Positions 59,010 through 64,000 of a stretch of DNA of 64,000 bases are shown here, piece after piece. The position numbers and the translations under genes were made by a program. The stretch is from DASQPR01 sp963724705 (GTDB lineage Bacteria > Actinomycetota > Actinomycetes > Mycobacteriales > Micromonosporaceae), in NCBI GenBank assembly GCA_963724705.1, contig CAVRVS010000004.1:372001-436000 (forward strand), in the 5' to 3' direction. The notes beneath the pieces are model-generated. The model did no database searches and was not told where the DNA came from. It was given only the letters and a program-made list of their open reading frames with translations. Position 1 is the first letter of the stretch; the number at the start of each line of letters is the position of its first letter.

Positions 59010-60075
59010 TCACGTGCTGCCGGCGCCGGGCAGAACCGCCTCGGCCGTTTCGACCAACGCCTGCGGAAGCAGTGCGAGCGCGTCGGCCGGGCCATCGATG
59101 TCGGGTTCGATCCGCGCGCAACTGGCGGCCGCCGCGCTGACACCGATGCGCAGCGCGGAAGCGACGTCGGCCCCGGCGGCGCGGGCGGCGACGAAGCCGG
59201 CGAGCAGGATGTCGCCGGAGCCGGTCGGGTTCATCGCCGTGACACGCGGTGAGTGCACCCGCAGCGCCCGTCTCGGCATCGGCGTACAGCAGGCCATCCG
59301 CACCCAGCGTCACCACGACGGACTCGACGCCGGCATCGACCAGTGTGCGCATCTCGGCCAGCACCTCTTCGGGCCGATCGGAGCGCAGCTCCCGGCCGGC
59401 AAGGTGGGCGAACTCCGCCAGATTGGGTTTGACCATCCAGGGCTTCGCGTCGACTGCGGCCGCCAGTGCCGGGCCGCTGGTGTCCACAATGACGCGAGCG
59501 CCGGCCGCCTGGCCGCGCCGGACCATCTCAGCATGGAAGCCGATCGGCAGTCCGCGGGCCAGGCTGCCGCTGAGGACGGCGATATCGCCGGCCCGACAAT
59601 CCGCCGACAGGGCGTCGAGCAATGCCGTGGCCTCAGGTGCGGTGACGACCGGCCCCGGCTCGTTGATGACGGTGGATGCGCCGGTAGCCGGCTCGACGAG
59701 TACGAGGCTGATGCGGGTGTCCCCGGCGATGGTGGTGTGGCGGTCGGTGAGGCCGAGCGCGGCGCACGCGTCTCGGATGAACGTACCGGTCCAGCCGCCG
59801 AGAAAGCCGTACACAGACACGTCGAGGCCGAGCCGGTGGATGGCGCGGGCGAGGTTGAGACTCTTGCCGCCGGCGCGGGTAACAACATCGACCGAACGGT
59901 TCACGGCGTCGACGTCAAGATGGTCGAGGATCTCGATGCGGTCGACCGCCGGGTTCGGCCCCACCACGCGAATGGTCGCCGGGGCGAACGGGCCAGCGTT
60001 GTCCGGGACGCTGCCGGTTTCTGGCCAGGTTGCCGCGCGGATCAGGGAGGCGAACTCATCCGACACCGGCCACAC
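59010..60075 (-). pseudogene. PfkB-family sugar-phosphate kinase (1-phosphofructokinase/LacC-like), frameshifted near 59255
   Basis: About 355 aa joined from GTG 60075. IRVVGPNPAVDRIEILDHL and VVTRAGGKSLNLARAIHRLG are the N-terminal PfkB/LacC signature; ISLVLVEPATGASTVINEPGP, IAVLSGSLARGLP and VKPNLAEFAHLAGREL follow. Near 59255, after DAETGAAG, one base shifts the frame. The other frame supplies VTAMNPTGSGDILLAGFVAARAAG, with the catalytic Asp and anion hole of PfkB kinases, through to the C-terminus. It phosphorylates a ketohexose phosphate at C1 for the adjacent aldolase. The intact active site on both sides suggests a recent mutation or sequencing indel. Confidence 0.86.
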
Positions 60076-60103
60076 GATACTCACCCGATGCGGCGCCCGC
60101 GGC

Positions 60104-60964
60104 TCACACCATCTGCGCCGCCACGCCAGCGGCGGAGAACTGCTCGACGATCCGGGGATCGGCGCCGGTGTCAGTGACGAGCACGTGTACGGCATCGATC
60201 TCGCAGATCGTGCAGAACGCCCGCCGGCCAAGCTTGGTGCTGTCCGCGACGGCGACGATGCGGTCCGACCGCTCGACCATTGCTCGGTTGACGACCGCCT
60301 CCTCCTCGTGCACGGTGGCCGCACCGCCAACCGGGTCGATCGCGTCCACGCCGAGGAACATCAGATCAATGGTCAGCGTCCTGAGCACCGGCACGCTGAG
60401 CGATCCGACGAGCTCGTACGACTGCGGCCGAGATACGCCGCCCAGCACGACGAGCTTGATGTGCGGCCACACCGCAAGCTCGTTCGCGATGTTCAGCGCG
60501 TTCGTTACGACGGTCAGTGACGTGATCGTGTCCTGACCTGCCCCGGTCAGGTCGGTCCGGCCGGCGATGGTCCTGGCCACCTCGCTGTTGGTGGTTCCAC
60601 CGTTGAGCGCGATGACCATCCCGGGGACGACCATCCCGGCCGCGGCGGCGGCGATCCGGCGCTTCTCCGTCGGCCGGCGGACGTGCTTGTAACGCAGCGG
60701 CAGATCGTACGTGAGCGCCTGCGCGACGGCACCACCCCGGGTTCGCGTGATGAGCTGGTGGGCGGCCAACTCGTCCAGGTCACGCCGGACGGTCGCGGGG
60801 GAGAGGGCGAAGGCGTCGACGATCTGTTCCACCGAGATGCGTCCCTGGCGCGCCACCATGTCCAGAACCGCGTTCAGCCGCTCGTACCGTAACAACGAGA
60901 ATCTCCTGTCCGACGACGTGATCGCTCTCCGGAATCGTGCGGGCACGCGGACGTGTGTGTCCAT
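60104..60964 (-). CDS. DeoR/GlpR-family sugar-sensing repressor
   Basis: 286 aa. The N-terminal HTH is YERLNAVLDMVARQGRISVEQIVDAFALSPATVRRDLDELAAHQLITRTRGGAV. The sugar-phosphate-binding DeoRC domain follows, with VIALNGGTTNSEVARTIAG (phosphate loop), LTVVTNALNIANEL, LVVLGGVSRPQSYELVG, MFLGVDAID and VAVADSTKLGRRAF. ATG 60964 with GAGGGG is chosen. It precedes the kinase and aldolase on the same strand and is divergent from the sugar ABC transporter. The GCAGTTTCAATCA box in the divergent region is a candidate operator; AgaR/GatR-like function is likely. Confidence 0.92.
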   Translation of the reverse strand: MDTHVRVPARFRRAITSSDRRFSLLRYERLNAVLDMVARQGRISVEQIVDAFALSPATVRRDLDELAAHQLITRTRGGAVAQALTYDLPLRYKHVRRPTEKRRIAAAAAGMVVPGMVIALNGGTTNSEVARTIAGRTDLTGAGQDTITSLTVVTNALNIANELAVWPHIKLVVLGGVSRPQSYELVGSLSVPVLRTLTIDLMFLGVDAIDPVGGAATVHEEEAVVNRAMVERSDRIVAVADSTKLGRRAFCTICEIDAVHVLVTDTGADPRIVEQFSAAGVAAQMV

Positions 60965-61114
60965 CCACCCCTCGCACGGTGATGGCTGGCTTCCCCCGGT
61001 CCATCGATTGGTAACACTTCCGCGTCGGGCCCGTTCCGGTCCTTCCACCGACCCTCATCTTTGGTCTAATGTGGCCGTCGGCGATCGAACGTGACTGAAT
61101 ACGGCGACATCGAA

Positions 61115-61129
61115 GCAGTTTCAATCACC
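61115..61129. promoter_or_regulatory. Putative regulator box in the DeoR/transporter divergent region
   Basis: GCAGTTTCAATCACC, sharing GCAGTTTCAATCA exactly with the hexosaminidase upstream region. On the minus strand its TTGAAA is followed 17 bases later by TATTCA, a weak promoter toward the deoR gene. TTTGGT (61060-61065) and ACCAAA (61127-61132) form a further wide dyad. Confidence 0.6.
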
Positions 61130-61220
61130 AAATGATCGGTGCGCCGTGTCGTCGCGACCGGTCGCCCGGGCCGCGACGGCGTCGCCGGACGGCCAACATC
61201 ATGCGGATTCGGGAGGATGC

Positions 61221-62474
61221 ATGAAACGACGGTACGCGGCCGTTGCGGCGCTGTGCGTAGCGACGGCGCTGGCACTAACGGCGTGTAGCAGCAGCGGCAA
61301 CGGTTCTTCTTCGGCATCCGGCAGCACGACGCTCAAGCTCGTGGCGGCCGACTACGGCACTGGCCCGTCCAACACCAGCCAGACCTACTGGCAGGGCATC
61401 GCGGACGCCTTCCACAAGGCCAATCCGTCGATCACCGTTCACGTGCAGACCATCAACTGGAACGACTTCGACAACCAGGTCCAGACGATGGTGCAGAACA
61501 AGCAATACCCGGACATCACCGAGGGCGACTACTTCGCGAACTACGCGCAGGAGGGCCTGCTCTACCCGGTCAGTGACGTGTTCAGCGACCCGTCGAACCT
61601 CCTGGGCGTCTTCAAGACATTGGGTAGCTACAACAACGTCCAGTACGGCATGCCATTCACGACCAGTTCGCGCACGCTGTTCTACAACAAGAAGTTGTTC
61701 ACCGCGGCCGGCATCACGTCGGCGCCGCAGACCTGGTCCGACGTCCAGGCCGACGCGGCGGCCGTCAAGGCGAAGGGCGACATCGGATTTGGCCTACCGC
61801 TCGGCTCGGAGGAGGCCCAGGCCGAGTCCCTGTTGTGGATGCTCGGCAACGGCGGCAACTACACCGACAGCAGCGGAAAGTGGACGATCAACAGCGCGCA
61901 GAACATCGAGACGTTCCAGTTCCTCAAGCAACTGGTCGCTTCCGGGGCCACTGAGCCGAACCCGGGTACGAAGAACCGTACCGACCTATGGAAGCAGTTC
62001 GCGCAGGGTCAGATCGGCATGATCAATGGCTCGCCGGCGCTGATCCCGATCATTCAGGACGGCAAGGTTCTGACCGACTCGGACTGGGCGTCGGTGCCGA
62101 TCCCGGGCAAGACCGGTCCGCTGACCACCACCCTTGGCGTCTGCGACTTCACGGCCGCGTTCAAGAGCGGTGACTCCAGCAAGAAGGACGCGATCAAGAA
62201 GTTCCTCGACTTCGCCTACCAGGACACGTACCAGCTCCAGTTCGACAAGGAGTACGACCTGCTGCCCGCCACCAACTCGGCGAGTCAGACGCTCTCCTCC
62301 GACCCGATCTTCGGCCCGTTCCTGAAGGCCTTGCCACAGGCGGTGCAGTACCCGGCCAGCGCTGCGTGGGCGGCGACGAAGACGCAGATTCAGCAGACAA
62401 TCGGAACCGCCATCACCGGTGACCCGAGCAAGGTGCTCGGCACGATCCAGCAGACGGCGACGAAGGGCAGCTGA
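61221..62474 (+). CDS. Sugar ABC transporter substrate-binding lipoprotein
   Basis: 417 aa, family 1 solute-binding protein. Signal peptide with lipobox LALTACSSS (Cys about residue 22) and a Ser/Gly linker. The binding domain has TYWQGIADAFHKANPSITVHVQTINWNDF, QYPDITEGDYFANYAQEGLLYPVSD, YGMPFTTSSRTLFYNKKLFTAAGI and FAQGQIGMINGSPALIPII. It captures a sugar or oligosaccharide on the outer face of the membrane. GGGAGG precedes ATG 61221. First gene of the transporter operon, divergent from deoR. GlcNAc/GalNAc or derived oligosaccharides are likely from context. Confidence 0.92.
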   Translation: MKRRYAAVAALCVATALALTACSSSGNGSSSASGSTTLKLVAADYGTGPSNTSQTYWQGIADAFHKANPSITVHVQTINWNDFDNQVQTMVQNKQYPDITEGDYFANYAQEGLLYPVSDVFSDPSNLLGVFKTLGSYNNVQYGMPFTTSSRTLFYNKKLFTAAGITSAPQTWSDVQADAAAVKAKGDIGFGLPLGSEEAQAESLLWMLGNGGNYTDSSGKWTINSAQNIETFQFLKQLVASGATEPNPGTKNRTDLWKQFAQGQIGMINGSPALIPIIQDGKVLTDSDWASVPIPGKTGPLTTTLGVCDFTAAFKSGDSSKKDAIKKFLDFAYQDTYQLQFDKEYDLLPATNSASQTLSSDPIFGPFLKALPQAVQYPASAAWAATKTQIQQTIGTAITGDPSKVLGTIQQTATKGS

Positions 62475-62490
62475 GCGGTCTGAACACCAT

Positions 62491-62530
62491 GTCCCCGGCC
62501 TCAGCGGTTGCCACCGCCGAGGCCGGGGAC
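62491..62530 (+). terminator. Intercistronic hairpin between binding-protein and permease genes
   Basis: GTCCCCGGCCTC-A-GCGGT, loop TGCC, ACCGC-C-GAGGCCGGGGAC: an 18-base-long arm with one mismatch. No T-run. It probably attenuates transcription or protects the upstream mRNA, giving excess binding protein over permeases. Confidence 0.7.
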
Positions 62531-62571
62531 GACGATGTCCTGACTTTGCCGGGTGATGGGGAGGGAGACAG

Positions 62572-63504
62572 ATGACCCAGCATCTCGTGCCGGCGGTCCT
62601 GCCGCGCCGGAATGCCCGTCGGCGCGTGCGGCAGACGCTGGCACCGCTGCTCTGGGTCGGGCCGGCGCTGGCGCTCATCGCCGTGATCGTGCTCTGGCCG
62701 GTCGTGGTGCTGTTCCAGACCTCGTTCCAGCACATCAGCCCGGACGGCTTCGTACTGGGCTCGGCCGGCGGCCGCAACTTCTCGGACCTGTTCGACGAGC
62801 CGGACCTCAACGGCGTGCTGATCCGCACGGTGATCTGGGTCGTCGCGGTTGTCATCGTGACCATGCTGATCTCCATGGTGCTGGCGCAGATGTTCAACGC
62901 GCGGTGGCCGGGCCGCCGCGTGGCCCGATGGGCGCTGATCGCCCCGTGGGCCGCGTCGGTCACGATGACCGCGCTCATCTTCCGTTGGGCGCTGGATGCG
63001 AACAACGGAGTCATCAACGTCTTCCTGCACCAGATCGGCGTCATTAAGTCCTTCAACTCCAACCAGGCCGACTGGCTCGGCCGGCCCTGGTCAGCCTTGG
63101 CCTGGATGATCGCGGTCGCGGTATTCGTGTCGGTACCGTTCGCGACGTATGCGCTGCTCGCCGGTCTACAGTCGATTCCCGGCGAGATCTACGAGGCGGC
63201 CCGCGTCGACGGTGCCACCCGCTGGCAGACGTACCGGCGGATCACGCTGCCGCTGCTGCGGCCGGCGTTCCTGGTCGCCGCGCTCATCAATATCATCAAT
63301 GTGTTCAACTCGTTCCCGATCATCTGGGAGATGACGCGGGGCGGACCCGGGCACGAGACGAGTACCACGACCACCTTCCTCTTCCAGCTCAAGCAGAGCT
63401 TCATCGGAGAGTCGGCCGCCATGTCAGTGATCAACTTTGCGCTGATCGTCGTGCTGGTGCTGTTGTTCCTGCGCGCATCGCGGTGGCGGGAGCAGGTGAG
63501 CTGA
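62572..63504 (+). CDS. Sugar ABC transporter permease 1 (MalF-like)
   Basis: 310 aa, six helices. Opening helix LLWVGPALALIAVIVLWPVVVLF, then VLIRTVIWVVAVVIVTMLISMVLAQMF and ALIAPWAASVTMTALIFRWAL. The EAA loop EIYEAARVDGATRWQTYRRITLPLLRP (about residue 205) contacts the ATPase. Final helices are FLVAALINIINVFNSFPIIW and SVINFALIVVLVLLFLRAS. GGGAGGGAG precedes ATG 62572. No ATPase gene lies in the window; a shared MsiK-type ATPase elsewhere is possible. Confidence 0.93.
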   Translation: MTQHLVPAVLPRRNARRRVRQTLAPLLWVGPALALIAVIVLWPVVVLFQTSFQHISPDGFVLGSAGGRNFSDLFDEPDLNGVLIRTVIWVVAVVIVTMLISMVLAQMFNARWPGRRVARWALIAPWAASVTMTALIFRWALDANNGVINVFLHQIGVIKSFNSNQADWLGRPWSALAWMIAVAVFVSVPFATYALLAGLQSIPGEIYEAARVDGATRWQTYRRITLPLLRPAFLVAALINIINVFNSFPIIWEMTRGGPGHETSTTTTFLFQLKQSFIGESAAMSVINFALIVVLVLLFLRASRWREQVS

Positions 63505-63505
63505 C

Positions 63506-64000
63506 ATGACCGTTGTTGCCGACCCACCCGTAACGGCCCCGACCGTCGTCAAGCGCGTCCGCGCGCAACGCACGCTGACCCCGAAGCAGCTGGGTCTTGC
63601 GGTCGCCGGATACCTGGTGGCTCTGATCTTCCTGCTGCCGTACGTCGAGATGGTCATCTCCGCGCTGCGGCCGGCAAACGAGCTGCTCGGCCGCGACTAC
63701 CTGCCCAAGCACTTCGACTGGTCGAACTTCACCTCGCTGTGGTCGACCGGCTTCGGCGCGAACCTCGGCGCCAGCCTCCAGATCGCGGCCGGCTCGACCG
63801 TGCTGGTACTCCTGGTCGCGCTGCCGGCCGCGTACTACACCGCGCGGCACCGCTTCCGTGGCCGGGCGCTGTTCCTCCTGCTGGTGTTGGCCACTCAGAT
63901 GTTCCAGCCGGCCGCGATGCTGGTCGGCATCCAACGCGAGTTCACCAGCTTCGCACTGCCCAGCCCGATCGTGTCGCTGATCCTGGTCAACGCGGGCTTC
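63506..64000 (+). CDS. Sugar ABC transporter permease 2 (MalG-like), C-terminus outside window
   Basis: First 165 codons of the second permease. It starts one base after the stop of permease 1. A basic head (VVKRVRAQRTLTPKQ) leads to helix 1 (LGLAVAGYLVALIFLLPYVEMVISALRP), then YLPKHFDWSNFTSLWSTGFGANLGASLQIAAGSTVLVLLVALPAAYYTARHRF and LFLLLVLATQMFQPAAMLVGI. The EAA loop lies beyond 64000. It forms a heterodimer with permease 1 to import the sugar bound by the lipoprotein. Confidence 0.92.
   Translation, partial: MTVVADPPVTAPTVVKRVRAQRTLTPKQLGLAVAGYLVALIFLLPYVEMVISALRPANELLGRDYLPKHFDWSNFTSLWSTGFGANLGASLQIAAGSTVLVLLVALPAAYYTARHRFRGRALFLLLVLATQMFQPAAMLVGIQREFTSFALPSPIVSLILVNAGF

Noticed and set aside
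1..64000. CRISPR arrays, tRNA/rRNA genes, insertion sequences, attachment sites, origin
   Set aside because: No regularly spaced direct repeats, transposase motifs, terminal inverted repeats, tRNA-like cloverleaf or DnaA-box clusters were seen; small or divergent cases could be missed by eye.

Overview
The window looks like chromosomal DNA of a high-GC actinobacterium. A Micromonosporales-type actinomycete is my guess; no ribosomal or housekeeping marker is present to settle it. The evidence is uniformly GC-rich coding sequence with G/C third positions, frequent GTG starts, start codons that appear leaderless just behind TANNNT boxes, several ECF sigma factors, and many ArsR, VOC, SRPBCC, SDR and ABC genes. 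I see no tRNA or rRNA gene, CRISPR array, insertion sequence, phage module or origin. It reads as an accessory chromosome arm of short, mostly unrelated operons.

Layout. 1-7 kb: a polysaccharide deacetylase (cut by the window edge) with a small membrane protein, a nucleoside hydrolase, an ECF41-type sigma factor divergent from an FMN reductase, and a GlcG-like/FdhA pair. 7-10 kb: a VOC protein, then an ArsR-controlled operon (YCII, SRPBCC, a 43-aa SRPBCC remnant, ArsR) behind two perfect TGCAAC-N5-GTTGCA palindromes. 10-15 kb: cupin, BBE-type oxidase (frameshifted), two-RCK channel-like protein, alpha/beta hydrolase. 15-18 kb: a ferritin-like gene of strikingly foreign codon use, and a three-gene DUF2089/SHOCT operon behind a palindromic, probably leaderless promoter. 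18-23 kb: an ECF42 sigma locus (alpha/beta hydrolase, DGPF/YCII protein, sigma, YceI, SnoaL, AhpD-like, hemerythrin) with three promoters of identical architecture, TGTCCC-N17-CGTCGT.

23-31 kb: methyltransferases, a DUF6069 membrane protein, a NarL-type two-component system, an AMIN-like lipoprotein, an arginase-fold hydrolase, and a second ArsR/SRPBCC/VOC operon. 31-36 kb: a GGDEF-EAL membrane protein overlapping a UvrA-like ATPase. 36-45 kb: a frameshifted SDR, a DUF4062-NB-ARC STAND protein, and an ABC transporter operon ending in a secreted beta-propeller phosphoesterase. 45-56 kb: a PHP-domain protein, SDR, PIG-L deacetylase, a degenerate endonuclease V homologue, a secreted BNR-repeat protein, DinB and DUF1801 proteins, a LOG-like protein, a lipid kinase and a TMEM175-type channel. 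56-64 kb: an amino-sugar locus with GH20 hexosaminidase, class II aldolase, PfkB sugar kinase, DeoR regulator and a sugar ABC transporter. A shared 13-bp box GCAGTTTCAATCA lies upstream of both the hexosaminidase and the regulator/transporter.

A caution on sequence quality: nine genes, mostly between 36 and 60 kb, are interrupted by apparent single-base frameshifts while the protein sequence on both sides stays well conserved. This fits assembly indels at least as well as real gene decay. Those genes are given as single spans with the frameshift positions stated.
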